Assembly (NCBI GenBank): GCA_964419255.1
Contig: CAYQOU010000029.1
Span: forward strand, 1-50,170
Direction: 5' to 3'
Source: CAZPHU01 sp964419255
Lineage (GTDB): Bacteria > Fibrobacterota > Chitinivibrionia > Chitinivibrionales > CAYFVL01
DNA length: 50,170 nt
In this document: positions 17,635 through 26,345 of the stretch, in pieces
Position numbering within the stretch: the stretch's first letter is position 1
Layout: each line of letters opens with the position of its first letter
Notes under the pieces: generated by a model
What the model saw: the letters and a program-made list of their open reading frames with translations, nothing else
Databases searched by the model: none
What the model was told of the DNA's origin: nothing
Position numbers and translations under genes: made by a program

Positions 17635-18588
17635 ATGGTTGAAGCCGTTAAGATATGGAATGAGCCGAATAATCTGTCACACTGGGATTTTACCATCGAT
17701 TCGCAATGGGAGATCTTCTCCGCGATGACCCGTTTCAGTTCCGAGCTGATCAAAAAGCGTTGTCCCGATCTACCCCTGGTGCTGGGGGGTGTTTCTCCAA
17801 TCGATGCGCGGTTCATAAACCTGCTCAAGGGGCGGGGTGTCCTGGAAAATCTGGACATCGTGGGGGTACACGGATTTCCTCTCGACTGGAACCCGTGGAG
17901 GATTGACGAATGGCCGCAGAAGATAGAAGAGATCGAAAATGTGGTGAATCTTCCCGTCTGGGTAACCGAGGCAGGAGTCTCAAGCTTCGGGGCCGATGAG
18001 GTGCAGGTATTTGGCATCAAACGCACCGCCGAGCTTCTATTAGACAGGGTCGATCGGGTGTTTTGGTATTCCTTGATGGATCTGCCTCCTCAGTGGCAGG
18101 CCACCACCAGACACAAGGAGAGCGAGGGCAGCAATTATTATCGCCATTTCTATCAGGGGCTGATCCGTGCCGACGGGTCACCGAAACCATCAATGAAGCA
18201 TTTCGATCCTCGTATGGGTATATGTCAGTGGTTTTCTTTTGAGGATCCGCGATTGGACGAGGCGGTAAACTGGCTTAAGAAACTGGGGGTTAAAAAGCTG
18301 CGCACCGGAATAAGCTGGGCCGACTGGCATCGTCCTAATGCAGTCGATTGGTTCGATCGTCAGATGGAGGCACTCCAGGATTTCGATCTCACCGTGACTC
18401 TCTGTTTCACGCCTCCGTCACGCGGCATCCGGGAGTGTCACACCAGTCCGCCTGTGGACTATGAAGAATTCGGCTGGTTTGCCATGGAGGTGCTCGAACG
18501 CTACATCTTGCCTGAACGGCAGAGTGGGCAAGGGGCGATACCCCAAACCGCTGGGGTGAAGCGAAATTCGACGGGACAGAAGGCATGA
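17635..18588 (+). CDS. Circularly permuted TIM-barrel glycoside-hydrolase-like protein (beta-xylosidase type), copy 1
   Basis: The 317 residues carry two clan-A glycosidase signatures: IWNEPNN with candidate acid/base Glu10, and WVTEAGVS with candidate nucleophile Glu112. The order is unusual: the protein begins at the WNEPN strand (normally strand 4), runs to the barrel's end at about residue 193, and then carries the strand 1-3 half (195-290: GICQWF, LGVKKLRTGISW, TLCFTPPSRGI, ending LERY). I recall this permuted order in proteins labelled beta-xylosidase elsewhere. There is no signal peptide, so it is cytosolic and the substrate is unknown. The tail after 290 is unlike copy 2. GAGGAGGG precedes the ATG. 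It stops at TGA 18586-18588 in the same frame as copy 2. Confidence 0.85.
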   Translation: MVEAVKIWNEPNNLSHWDFTIDSQWEIFSAMTRFSSELIKKRCPDLPLVLGGVSPIDARFINLLKGRGVLENLDIVGVHGFPLDWNPWRIDEWPQKIEEIENVVNLPVWVTEAGVSSFGADEVQVFGIKRTAELLLDRVDRVFWYSLMDLPPQWQATTRHKESEGSNYYRHFYQGLIRADGSPKPSMKHFDPRMGICQWFSFEDPRLDEAVNWLKKLGVKKLRTGISWADWHRPNAVDWFDRQMEALQDFDLTVTLCFTPPSRGIRECHTSPPVDYEEFGWFAMEVLERYILPERQSGQGAIPQTAGVKRNSTGQKA

Positions 18589-18624
18589 GGGACAGAGGAG
18601 AAAGTGGCCTGTCCGGAGGGGGCG

Positions 18625-19512
18625 ATGGTTGAGGCACTGATGTTATGGAATGAGCCTAACAATCTGGCGCATTGGGATTTTATAACCGATCCAGACTGGC
18701 GAATATTTGCGGATATGATCAGGAGCTCATCCGGTGCGATTCGTGCCGAAAACAATACTCTGCCTGTCGTATTGGGAGGCATATCGCCGATAGATCCCGA
18801 TTTTCTGGCAAATATGCGCTTCAAAGGGGTGCTGGAATGTGTTGACGTTGTTGGTGTGCATGGTTTTCCGTTCGACTGGAACCACTGGACGATACAGGAA
18901 TGGCCGCAGAGGGTGCGGCAGGCTCAGGATGCCGCCGGGCTGCCCGTGTGGGCCACCGAAGTCGGGGTATCCACCTTTGGAGCCGATGAGCTGCAGGATT
19001 TGGGAATCAGGCTTACCGCTCGATATCTGAGCGGAAAAGTTGACCGGCTTCACTGGTACAGTCTGTTTGATCTGCCGCGCTCATGGTCGGCCACATCTCA
19101 CGATCCCGCCGCCGAGGGCTCGGAGTACCTTCGTCACTTTCATATGGGGCTGGTTCGGGAGGACGGGGTCGTAAAGCCGGCCATGAAAAGCTTTGCCGAT
19201 CTTACCCCCGGCATTGGTATATGTCAATGGTTTCATCCCGACGATCACCGTCTGGAAAAGGCTGTAAAGCTGATGAGGTCTCTTGGGGTGAAGTACCTCA
19301 GGACCGGGTTGAGCTGGGCCGACAGTCTTAAATCGGGGGGGTACGAATGGTTTGACAGGCAGATGCGGGCACTGGATGAATTTCATATCTGCCTGACACT
19401 CTGCTATACTCCCGAGTCGCGGGGGATTAATCCTCACCACTCCAGTCCTCCCAGGGATGTCAACGAGTTTGCTGAGTTTTGTGCGCGGGTGACGAAAAGA
19501 TATTGTACATAG
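18625..19512 (+). CDS. Circularly permuted TIM-barrel glycoside-hydrolase-like protein (beta-xylosidase type), copy 2
   Basis: This tandem paralogue of 295 residues starts MVEALMLWNEPNN, the same start point as copy 1, after GGAGGGGG, four bases before the ATG; a GTG at 18604 in the same frame is less likely. It keeps Glu10 (WNEPNN) and the second Glu in WATEVGVS, and ends with the strand 1-3 half (GICQWFHPDD, LRTGLSWADS, TLCYTPESRGI) at VTKRY. Roughly half or more of aligned residues are identical to copy 1, so it is a diverged duplicate. The substrate is not known; the neighbourhood (GT9, methyltransferases, phosphatase) points to saccharide metabolism. Confidence 0.86.
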   Translation: MVEALMLWNEPNNLAHWDFITDPDWRIFADMIRSSSGAIRAENNTLPVVLGGISPIDPDFLANMRFKGVLECVDVVGVHGFPFDWNHWTIQEWPQRVRQAQDAAGLPVWATEVGVSTFGADELQDLGIRLTARYLSGKVDRLHWYSLFDLPRSWSATSHDPAAEGSEYLRHFHMGLVREDGVVKPAMKSFADLTPGIGICQWFHPDDHRLEKAVKLMRSLGVKYLRTGLSWADSLKSGGYEWFDRQMRALDEFHICLTLCYTPESRGINPHHSSPPRDVNEFAEFCARVTKRYCT

Positions 19513-19539
19513 TATACCCATATATGGGCGGGAGGAATT

Positions 19540-20151
19540 ATGACGACCTTTTTACTAATACGGCATGCGGAGTGTGTAGGGTATGGTGAGCGGATAACCG
19601 GCAGGAGTTCGGGGGTACATCTGACTTCCGAGGGACTCGAAAATGCGGACAAACTGGCACGGAGGCTCTCCGGCATTCCTATCGAACACATCTGCAGCTC
19701 TCCGATGGAAAGGACCATGGATACCGCGGCGCCACTGGCCAGGAGCCTGGGGATTGCGGTTCAGTCGTGCGATGGTCTTCAAGAGGTAGATTTCGGTTCC
19801 TGGACGGGGCTTTCTTTCTCGGAGCTGGCGGATCTGCCCCGATGGAGGGAATGGAACACGTTTCGAAGTGGCATACGGGTTCCCGGTGGCGGCGAGATGA
19901 TCTGTGAGGTACAGGCACGCATGGTTGCCGAAATCGAGCGTCTTCAGGATAAGTACCCCGAGGGGACGATTGCCCTTTTCAGTCACGGAGACCCTATCAA
20001 GACCGCACTGGCCTGTTATCTGGGTATCCCTCTGGACAATATACTTCGTCTGACGATTTCGCCATCCTCGGTCAGTGTACTCCGTGTGGGGGGATGGGGA
20101 GCGGAGGTGACCTGTATCAACTCCCTCTACGGAAAGCTTATGATTACCTGA
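19540..20151 (+). CDS. Histidine phosphatase superfamily protein (phosphoglycerate-mutase-like)
   Basis: The 203-residue cytosolic enzyme has the branch-1 signature FLLIRHAE (Arg8, His9 as phospho-acceptor), SSPMERTMDTA with the second Arg, EVDFGSWTG, and the second catalytic His in FSHGDPIKTAL. Length fits CobC/GpmB/phosphatase types rather than glycolytic GpmA (about 250). Substrate is open. It follows the glycosidase-like pair by 27 bp with GGGAGG before the ATG, so it probably shares their transcript. Despite the similarity to CobC (alpha-ribazole phosphatase), no cobalamin gene is next to it. Confidence 0.92.
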   Translation: MTTFLLIRHAECVGYGERITGRSSGVHLTSEGLENADKLARRLSGIPIEHICSSPMERTMDTAAPLARSLGIAVQSCDGLQEVDFGSWTGLSFSELADLPRWREWNTFRSGIRVPGGGEMICEVQARMVAEIERLQDKYPEGTIALFSHGDPIKTALACYLGIPLDNILRLTISPSSVSVLRVGGWGAEVTCINSLYGKLMIT

Positions 20152-20305
20152 TTGTAAACAAAAGGGGCATGGGCAACCGGATCGGGTCCGCGGGGACCTG
20201 ACCTCTTCCACCTGGTATGCTGGCATATCGTTCGCACTGTATAAGGTACAGGGCTTTCATGTGTATTGTGACTCTTTGTGTTTTTATCGTGCGGAGGAAT
20301 TCACA

Positions 20306-21235
20306 ATGAACAGCATACTGTTTCGCCTGTACCTGATGGTGCTGGCGCTGGGGGTTAATTTTATCCCGGAAAATACATACGAGCGTAAAGTGGCTCAGAT
20401 AATATCGATGGACGAAAAAAATGACGGATTTAATTTACGAGGCTGGCAGTATCGAAAAGTTGTGTCGGAGAGCACCGGAATCGAGCATCGGTTTTATGAA
20501 TACCCGTCGAGCAGGCATGATGCGCCTTATATGATTATGCTTCACGGGTTGAGTCTGGATGGGCGAACGTTTATGTATTACAAGAGTCTGGCCGATAATT
20601 TCAATCTGATTGCCTACGATCTGCCGGAGCGCTCGGAGATGTATGGGGGCTTCGAAGGCGATTACAGCGGTATGGTCGATGATTTTCTCATGCAGAAAAA
20701 TATCGATACCTGCGCTCTCTTTGGAGTCTCGTTTGGCGGCATAATTGCCATCCGGTTGGCATCCACGTCTTCCCGGCTGCACGTGGACCATCTTATACTT
20801 GCCTCGACGCAGGTGATGGGGATAAGTGATAATGATCGCAGGCGCAGTCGAAGGCTTGCCGCATGGGTGGCGGATAAGCCCGATTACAAGATCTACTGGA
20901 TAGTTGACAGGATGCTTAGTTACTTCGATGTCAGCGAGCAGGTCGCCCCGCTTCTGCGCATAAAGCATCCGGATTTTTATCGCCGTGTAATCACGGACGG
21001 GGGAGGGTACAACGGGGTCGCCGACGCCAGGCGAATCACCTGCCCTGTTCTGGTTTTGCAGGGCACCAATGACAATCTTTTCTCAACCGAGGATGCTCGC
21101 GATATTAAAAAGTATGTGCCTCAGTCTGAGGTAAAGATTATTCCCGACGGCAGTCATGCCATGATTTACGTTCACGGTAAGGAGATCGCCTGGCAGATCA
21201 GCCAGTGGCTGGAGAACCGGCGTCGGCAGCCTTGA
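20306..21235 (+). CDS. Alpha/beta hydrolase
   Basis: The 309 residues form an alpha/beta-hydrolase fold: oxyanion-hole motif MLHGLSLDG, nucleophile elbow GVSFGG, an acidic residue in GTNDNLFS, and the catalytic His in DGSHAMI. The N-terminal hydrophobic stretch (SILFRLYLMVLALGVNFI) may be a membrane anchor or signal. The start ATG lies eight bases after GGAGG; an earlier in-frame ATG at 20261 lacks one. The substrate cannot be told from sequence. Confidence 0.9.
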   Translation: MNSILFRLYLMVLALGVNFIPENTYERKVAQIISMDEKNDGFNLRGWQYRKVVSESTGIEHRFYEYPSSRHDAPYMIMLHGLSLDGRTFMYYKSLADNFNLIAYDLPERSEMYGGFEGDYSGMVDDFLMQKNIDTCALFGVSFGGIIAIRLASTSSRLHVDHLILASTQVMGISDNDRRRSRRLAAWVADKPDYKIYWIVDRMLSYFDVSEQVAPLLRIKHPDFYRRVITDGGGYNGVADARRITCPVLVLQGTNDNLFSTEDARDIKKYVPQSEVKIIPDGSHAMIYVHGKEIAWQISQWLENRRRQP

Positions 21236-21307
21236 CCGGCGGGCATTGGCATGGTTATCGCGCCAAAAAAGGGGGGAATCTGAGAAGAGAAGGGAAAGGA
21301 GAATACC

Positions 21308-22081
21308 ATGGCGGAGAGGCACAAAAGTGGTGTCGAGACCCTGGAGAGGGGAGATATCTACTTCTTTTATCGTCCAAAGATAGAGCAGGAAGAGCCTCAC
21401 GAACGATCGGATGTTCAGCGGATGTATTTCGTCATGAGTCCGGAGGACAGGCACCGATATCGTCTGGCCATAGTGGGGGGCAAACGCATGCCCGATCCTT
21501 CTCAGTCCGCTACGACTCGATTATGGGGCTTTATCGATATGGTACGCAAGGATCCTAAATCGATTCGGCAGGAGCTTATGGAGCAGACATATTCCACCAA
21601 AACGCGTGGGCGGCGGCGAGTTCCGGCGGCCCGGCCCTTTGGGGAGGGGGTGTATCGGATAGTAAAGCACGATGGCCACACCCATCTTGTGTATGCGCTG
21701 GAGTTGCCGAAACAGGAGAGGGAGCCTCAGCACGCGTTGAATGTGGAAGATCAAGCCAGCTACGTGATATCGGTGAAAAACCCGCAGAGGCCTTCACCGA
21801 GGGGAGCAGGATTGGGGCCGAAGCAGGAGGCGCAATACCCAAAGTATCTGATGGAAAAGTTTCGAGGCCGCAAGTTTTCTGAAGTTGATCCGGTGGAATT
21901 TCTCGATCATGAAGGGGCTGAGATGATGTTGGTGTCTGCATCGGAGGATATACAGGATGAGCTTGGTATCACACTGGACGTCGAAAACGAGACCAAAGCC
22001 AGTGCCGATATTTTCAGGGATTTGCATGTTGACAGCAACAATCGCCCGACAGAGCCGCTTTTTGCGGGGGTGTGGGAATGA
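21308..22081 (+). CDS. Conserved hypothetical protein
   Basis: The 257-residue soluble protein begins ERGDIYFFYRPKIEQEE and contains a Lys/Arg-rich middle (TYSTKTRGRRRVPAARPFGE), YALELP and the SYVISVKNPQRPSP stretch. I recall full-length relatives of this family with the same motifs in other bacteria and know no function. The basic centre could bind nucleic acid or polyanion, but this is a guess. AAAGGAGAATACC precedes the ATG. It stands 70 bp after the hydrolase and may be cotranscribed with it. Confidence 0.85.
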   Translation: MAERHKSGVETLERGDIYFFYRPKIEQEEPHERSDVQRMYFVMSPEDRHRYRLAIVGGKRMPDPSQSATTRLWGFIDMVRKDPKSIRQELMEQTYSTKTRGRRRVPAARPFGEGVYRIVKHDGHTHLVYALELPKQEREPQHALNVEDQASYVISVKNPQRPSPRGAGLGPKQEAQYPKYLMEKFRGRKFSEVDPVEFLDHEGAEMMLVSASEDIQDELGITLDVENETKASADIFRDLHVDSNNRPTEPLFAGVWE

Positions 22082-22170
22082 ATCCGGAGGAAACTATGTA
22101 TGGACCGACAAAAAAGGCTATCGCTCGGTAATACAATGTTTATAAAACGCGAGTGGAATTGACCTCAATA

Positions 22171-22200
22171 GTGCGAATCGGTGCGAGACAATCGCCCATT
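22171..22200 (+). repeat. Dispersed intergenic repeat, partial copy B
   Basis: GTGCGAATCG followed by GTGCGAGACAATCGCCCATT aligns with 7670-7697 with few changes. It is 45 bases upstream of the superoxide dismutase gene and could affect its expression. Confidence 0.5.
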
Positions 22201-22244
22201 TTTTGTCTTAACAACTCGGCGTCGCCGACCAGAAAGGAGTACAA

Positions 22245-22781
22245 ATGCAGCGTTTGATGTGGGTATCGGTTGCAGCCCTTGTGTTAGCAGGAGGACATGT
22301 GCATGCACAGCAGAGCACGGCCGGTGCGATTGCCCGTCTCAAGGATCCCCAGGGCAATGATGTCGGTGAGGTGCGTTTTACTGAGGGGCAAAAGGGCGTG
22401 GTGATAAAAGCCGAAATCGATGGACTCGCTCCCGGGGAGCATTCCTTTCACATTCATGAGAAAGCGGCTTGTGAGGCACCCGATTTCAAATCGGCGGGAG
22501 GGCATTTCAACCCCGAAAACACGCAGCATGGTTTTCTCAACCGGAAAGGCCCGCATGCCGGAGATCTGCCCAATATCGTGGTGGATGAGGATGGTACTAT
22601 GAGCATGGAGCTTACCACCGACCGGGTCACTTTGCAGGAAAACCAACCCCATTCTCTGTTTCGTAAAGGGGGAACTGCCATCGTGATACATAAAAATCCG
22701 GATGATTACATAACCGATCCTGCCGGCAAGGGGGGAGATCGTATCGCATGTGGAGAAATCGAGAAATCAAATCAAAGATAA
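22245..22781 (+). CDS. sodC: Cu/Zn superoxide dismutase, exported
   Basis: The 178-residue product disproportionates superoxide in the periplasm. A signal peptide covers about residues 1-21 (cleavage after HVHA). All metal ligands can be placed: His69 and His71 in FHIHE, bridging His87 in GGHFNP, His95, His104, Asp107 in GDLPN, and His149. Cys76 and Cys169 fit the conserved disulfide. Length is typical of bacterial SodC. AGAAAGGAG lies upstream of the ATG. A hemerythrin-like gene follows after 26 bp, so the two likely form an oxygen-stress unit. Confidence 0.97.
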   Translation: MQRLMWVSVAALVLAGGHVHAQQSTAGAIARLKDPQGNDVGEVRFTEGQKGVVIKAEIDGLAPGEHSFHIHEKAACEAPDFKSAGGHFNPENTQHGFLNRKGPHAGDLPNIVVDEDGTMSMELTTDRVTLQENQPHSLFRKGGTAIVIHKNPDDYITDPAGKGGDRIACGEIEKSNQR

Positions 22782-22807
22782 TTAAGTTTTAGGGGGAGGA
22801 GAAGCCG

Positions 22808-23296
22808 ATGGCCGGGCAGTTGTTTGATGAACTATTCGAACGGATAAAAAACGACCACGAAAACATACAGGAGCTTCTCGAACAACTTCGGAGAACGGGA
22901 GCAAATCACTACAGACGGCGAATGGGGCTTCTCATGTCCTTACGTGAGCAGCTGGAGCCACATATGAGGGCAGAGGAACATGTGATTTATCCGGCTCTAC
23001 GGGTAGATGAAGAGACCGACGAGGACGCTTTGGATGCTGTTGAGGAGCACCATATGGCCCAGATTCTACTGGATGAGCTGGAGATGCTTCCTGCAACAAA
23101 TGAGCATTGGGGTGCGAAACTGAGGGTGCTCAAAGATCTCATATCCCGGCACATCGACGAGGAAGAAAACCGTATTTTCGACGACATACGAGAGGTCGTG
23201 GCCTCGGATAAACAATTGCAGCTCGCCAGGCAGTTTATAGAGGCGAAAACCGGCGCTTTATATGCCGCGGTAAAGCCGCTCGAGCATTTTCAATGA
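22808..23296 (+). CDS. Hemerythrin domain (HHE) protein
   Basis: The 162-residue helical protein has the hemerythrin HHE pattern: His at about 17 (NDHENI), HMRAEEHVIYPAL around 52-64, EEHHMAQ near 80 and HIDEEENRIF near 117. These supply ligands for a di-iron centre. Proteins of this type bind oxygen or NO or act in iron/oxidative-stress repair; which one cannot be told here. GGGGGAGGAG precedes the ATG. Its position right after sodC supports a role in oxygen or reactive-species handling. Confidence 0.94.
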   Translation: MAGQLFDELFERIKNDHENIQELLEQLRRTGANHYRRRMGLLMSLREQLEPHMRAEEHVIYPALRVDEETDEDALDAVEEHHMAQILLDELEMLPATNEHWGAKLRVLKDLISRHIDEEENRIFDDIREVVASDKQLQLARQFIEAKTGALYAAVKPLEHFQ

Positions 23297-23342
23297 TTAA
23301 ACTCAGGCAAAGCCACATCTGAGGAGAGCAGATAAGAAGTGC

Positions 23343-24413
23343 ATGGAACAGTCAAAGCAATATCATGATGGTATGCGAAAAGCTATCATTGCTGTCAGTG
23401 TCGTTTTTATCACCGGTGTGGCGCTTTTTGCCTTTGGCTACATCGCACAGGTGCTCTTTCTGTTCTTCGGGGGAGTACTGCTTGCGGTATTTCTGAGCGG
23501 AGTGTCCGGTTTCCTTTCCCGACAGACAATTCTTAAGTACGGCTGGGCGCTGGGGCTGGTGATTGGGGCTCTGGTGTTGTTTCTGGTGCTCACGGCGCTT
23601 ATCGCCGGACCGAGTATCGTAAACCAGCTCATTCAACTCATCCAGAGAATTCCGGATGCTTTAAACGATCTCGAAAAAATCTTGCAGGCCTCCTGGGCGG
23701 GTAGAGAGGTCATCAAAAATTTACCCGAGCCAAACGAAATTTTAAACCTGCTTTCTAATCTTGTTGGAACTCTGCCGGGAATGTTTTCAACCGCGGCGGG
23801 TGCGCTGATCACTCCACTGGTGATAAGTTTTTTGGGAATATATATGGCCGCCGATCCCGGGACGTATCTTCGTGCTGTTGTCTGTCTGCTTCCCAAGCAG
23901 CATCGAAAAAGGGGAGAAGAGGTGATGGCGGTGGCGGGAAGAGCTTTGCATATGTGGCTAATAGGCCGTCTAAGTTCGATGGCGGTGGTGGGAATACTGA
24001 CAACGATCGGGCTGCTCATCATCGATGTTCCTCTTGCCCTTGCACTGGGGTCAATCGCCGCGCTTCTTTCGTTTATTCCATATATCGGCCCGGCCCTGTC
24101 TCTGCTTCCCGCGATACTGATCGCTCTGGCAGAAAGTCCGGTGAAGGCCTTCTATGTTTTGATCGTCTTTGCTATTGTTCAGTTTCTGGAAAGCTATATC
24201 ATTACGCCACTGATTCAACAGCAGGCCACGACTCTTCCTCCTGCGCTTCTTATAACAGCGCAACTTCTCATGGGGCTTTTGGCCGGAGGGGTCGGGGTAC
24301 TTCTGGCCACTCCTCTGGCGGTAGTGATTGTAGTGATGATTCAGATGCTTTATGTCCAGGATGTGCTCGGAGATATGATTTCGGTGATGGGATTGAGTGA
24401 TGGGAATGAGTGA
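23343..24413 (+). CDS. AI-2E family transporter (PF01594 permease)
   Basis: The 356 residues have two membrane blocks: helices at about 11-55 and 65-90, a soluble amphipathic stretch (QLIQLIQRIPDALNDLEKIL), then helices from about 150 to the end with the family pattern PLVISFLGIYMAADP, and GSIAALLSFIPYIGPALSLLPA followed by QFLESYIITPLIQQQ. Members export autoinducer-2 in a few cases and act as Na+/H+ antiporters or unknown exporters in others; the substrate is not clear. A 46-bp gap separates it from the hemerythrin gene. Confidence 0.94.
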   Translation: MEQSKQYHDGMRKAIIAVSVVFITGVALFAFGYIAQVLFLFFGGVLLAVFLSGVSGFLSRQTILKYGWALGLVIGALVLFLVLTALIAGPSIVNQLIQLIQRIPDALNDLEKILQASWAGREVIKNLPEPNEILNLLSNLVGTLPGMFSTAAGALITPLVISFLGIYMAADPGTYLRAVVCLLPKQHRKRGEEVMAVAGRALHMWLIGRLSSMAVVGILTTIGLLIIDVPLALALGSIAALLSFIPYIGPALSLLPAILIALAESPVKAFYVLIVFAIVQFLESYIITPLIQQQATTLPPALLITAQLLMGLLAGGVGVLLATPLAVVIVVMIQMLYVQDVLGDMISVMGLSDGNE

Positions 24414-24518
24414 TGGGAATAAGGATTAACTTTTCTTGGTTGTCGCCAGTCAGTATTTTATGATAAGCTTCTGCTTAACCACTGATCATATGTAAGCATT
24501 CTACGGCGGGAGGAAGAC

Positions 24519-24977
24519 GTGAAGAGATTTGTAACTATACTTTTTTTGATTATTGCCGTCTTGAGGCTGGATGCCGCGCAACCGGACTTTGAGATAGGTG
24601 TTATACTGGGCGATATAGACGGCTTGAGTATGAAGCTGTGGATGAGCGAGGAGAGTGCACTTGATTTTGCCGCCGCCTGGGATATTTTTGATGAACGGTT
24701 GCATATCCATGGGGAGTATCTTCATCACGCCCGTTTCTTTAAATTGCGAAAGGGGCAGCTTCCTGCCTATCTGGGTTTTGGCGGGGTGATGCGCATCGAT
24801 GTGGGTGTGGATGATGAGGACAATGGTTTGATTCTGGGGCTAAGAATACCTGCGGGAGTCTCCTATATATTTGAGGAGTTGCCACTTTCGTTGTTTCTGG
24901 AAGTAGGGCCCCGGTTCGATATAACGGATTCGGAATGGGGGGTAGATGGTGGTCTTGGAATCCGGTACATATTTTAG
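24519..24977 (+). CDS. Small outer-membrane-barrel-like exported protein
   Basis: This 152-residue protein has a signal peptide (MKRFVTILFLIIAVLRLDAA) and then alternating strands (FEIGVILGDIDGLSMKLW, YLGFGGVMRIDVGV, LGLRIPAGVSYIF, LSLFLEVGPRF) ending GIRYIF with a C-terminal Phe, as in outer-membrane beta barrels. I do not know a named family. It starts with GTG after GGGAGGAAG. A hairpin terminator follows 32 bases after its stop. Confidence 0.75.
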   Translation: MKRFVTILFLIIAVLRLDAAQPDFEIGVILGDIDGLSMKLWMSEESALDFAAAWDIFDERLHIHGEYLHHARFFKLRKGQLPAYLGFGGVMRIDVGVDDEDNGLILGLRIPAGVSYIFEELPLSLFLEVGPRFDITDSEWGVDGGLGIRYIF

Positions 24978-25008
24978 CCAAACATAAGCAGTGATCCTCG
25001 GTCTTGCA

Positions 25009-25039
25009 AAGAGCCTTCTATAACCAAAAGAAGGCTCTT
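25009..25039 (+). terminator. Rho-independent terminator
   Basis: A perfect 11-bp stem, AAGAGCCTTCT (25009-25019) and AGAAGGCTCTT (25029-25039), has a nine-base loop and is followed by GTTATTTAAATTT. The T-run is interrupted but the stem is strong. Confidence 0.85.
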
Positions 25040-25403
25040 GTTATTTAAATTTAAGAATCTTTTCTCATTTTCATCGCTTCCGATCCAAAAAGGGCGCCTC
25101 TCCAGAGGCATCGAACCGTAGCTTTGGAAGAGCTGAGTGGGTGGGCTGGTCAGAATCTCGATTCTTTGTCTGCACTCTTTCAACCCTTACTTTGGTTCCG
25201 TTTCGCCTCAGCGGGAGGACGGGAGGGGGAGCAAGAGGCATTTTTGACCGGACACAGGTAGTCCATTCTTATATCCTGGAAAAGGAAAGAAGCCTGCGGG
25301 AAAGACTATACAGGTCTAACGTTGTTCGTTGGCATAGATGTTGCATGTTTTTGATTATGTCTCATTGAAATTGTAAACCCACAACTCACAAAAGGAGAGT
25401 TAT
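25040..25403. other. Gene-free spacer before the small lipoprotein gene
   Basis: No coding sequence is supported. A 75-codon frame at 25141-25368 has no ribosome site and a composition unlike its neighbours. Nothing else was recognised apart from the AAAGGAGAG site of the next gene. Confidence 0.5.
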
Positions 25404-25598
25404 ATGAAAAGGATTGTCTCGATGATAGCAGCAGCTACACTTGTTATGGGTATTTTTGGTTGTGAGACGCAGATGCAGGAGGGGGATCAGGAGACCGGGC
25501 AGGAAGGTATGATGCAGCAGGACACCATGACTCAGGACACGATGGGTGGTCAGACGGATACTACCGCGCAGGATACGGCGACTGAAGATGGGATGTAG
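25404..25598 (+). CDS. Small Gln/Asp/Thr-rich lipoprotein
   Basis: The 64-residue product starts MKRIVSMIAAATLVMGIFGC, a signal peptide ending in a lipobox, so the mature protein is only about 45 residues. That part is low-complexity with repeats of QDTM/QDT and no hydrophobic core, so it is probably disordered. AAAGGAGAG lies upstream of the ATG. Function is unknown. Confidence 0.75.
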   Translation: MKRIVSMIAAATLVMGIFGCETQMQEGDQETGQEGMMQQDTMTQDTMGGQTDTTAQDTATEDGM

Positions 25599-25640
25599 CA
25601 TAACTGTAAAGCTGTAACACACACCTTATGAGGGGGCATC

Positions 25641-25937
25641 ATGCTGGCAGAACTGAGTATCATCCCGTTGGGAGAAGGTGTACACATAAGCAACGAGTTG
25701 GCACGTGTTGTTAAGATCATAAAGGGGTCAGGGTTATCCTATCAGCTCACCCCCAGTGGAACCTGTCTGGAGGGCAACTGGGATGAGGTGATCACCACGA
25801 TTCGTCTATGTCATGAGGCTGTCCGTGAGAATTCCTCCCATGTTATCACGACCATCAAGATCGAGGATGAACAGGGGGAGAACAACAAGCTGGTTCGCAA
25901 TATTGCTTCGGTTGAGGAGAAGGTTGCAGCGGTATAG
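25641..25937 (+). CDS. Thiamine-binding protein, MTH1187/YkoF-like (DUF77)
   Basis: The 98 residues show the DUF77/Thiamine_BP pattern: MLAELSIIPLGEGVHISNEL at the start, YQLTPSGTCLEGNWDEVI in the middle, and SHVITTIKIEDEQG near the end. Homologues form a ferredoxin-like fold, and some bind thiamine or its hydroxymethylpyrimidine part. No thiamine synthesis or transport gene and no TPP riboswitch is adjacent. GAGGGGG lies ahead of the ATG. Confidence 0.93.
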   Translation: MLAELSIIPLGEGVHISNELARVVKIIKGSGLSYQLTPSGTCLEGNWDEVITTIRLCHEAVRENSSHVITTIKIEDEQGENNKLVRNIASVEEKVAAV

Positions 25938-25967
25938 ACGAATATCTAAAGACTAAAGGGGGCTGAG

Positions 25968-26174
25968 ATGCGGCAACGCTCGACGGTTGTTTCTTTTACA
26001 AGCATTTCTCTTTTTTTCTCCGGGGTGGCAGGTGCGATCCTGGCGGTGCGCAGGAAAAGCAAAACCCCATGGTACAGGAATCTGTTTTCTTTGAAGAGAA
26101 TGCATAAGAAGACCAGATCGTTTACCAGGCCGGTTATGAAAAAATCGACCAGCCTACTTCATTCGATAAAATAA
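25968..26174 (+). CDS. Small one-TM basic protein
   Basis: The 68 residues have one hydrophobic segment (ISLFFSGVAGAILAV, about 13-27) followed by a strongly basic tail (RRKSK, KRMHKKTR, KKSTS). AAAGGGGG precedes the ATG. No family is recognised. It sits upstream of a holin-X-like and a DUF3618-like gene, a place where small YtxH-type membrane proteins are common; that link is an inference. Confidence 0.6.
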   Translation: MRQRSTVVSFTSISLFFSGVAGAILAVRRKSKTPWYRNLFSLKRMHKKTRSFTRPVMKKSTSLLHSIK

Positions 26175-26345
26175 AAAAGTCCTGTGGGATACTAGACCTC
26201 GGATAATCGGTATGTGAGGTGGAGCATGAATGTAGCCAGTTGAGGGTGCGTTTTCAGAGCTCTTACGCTTTTGCCGTGTTTTATCGGGGTTTGTGGGGCG
26301 ACGCATCATTATCCCGCCCCCATCTCGGGACCGGAGAACGCGAAA

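Noticed and set aside
19540..20151. CobC (alpha-ribazole phosphatase) linked to the B12 operon
   Set aside because: It is 16 kb from the B12 uptake genes, has no riboswitch and no cob gene neighbours; the family name is too general to claim this.
25141..25368. 75-codon plus-strand frame as a small gene
   Set aside because: No ribosome site, odd composition and no match to a known family; it lies in a spacer after a terminator.
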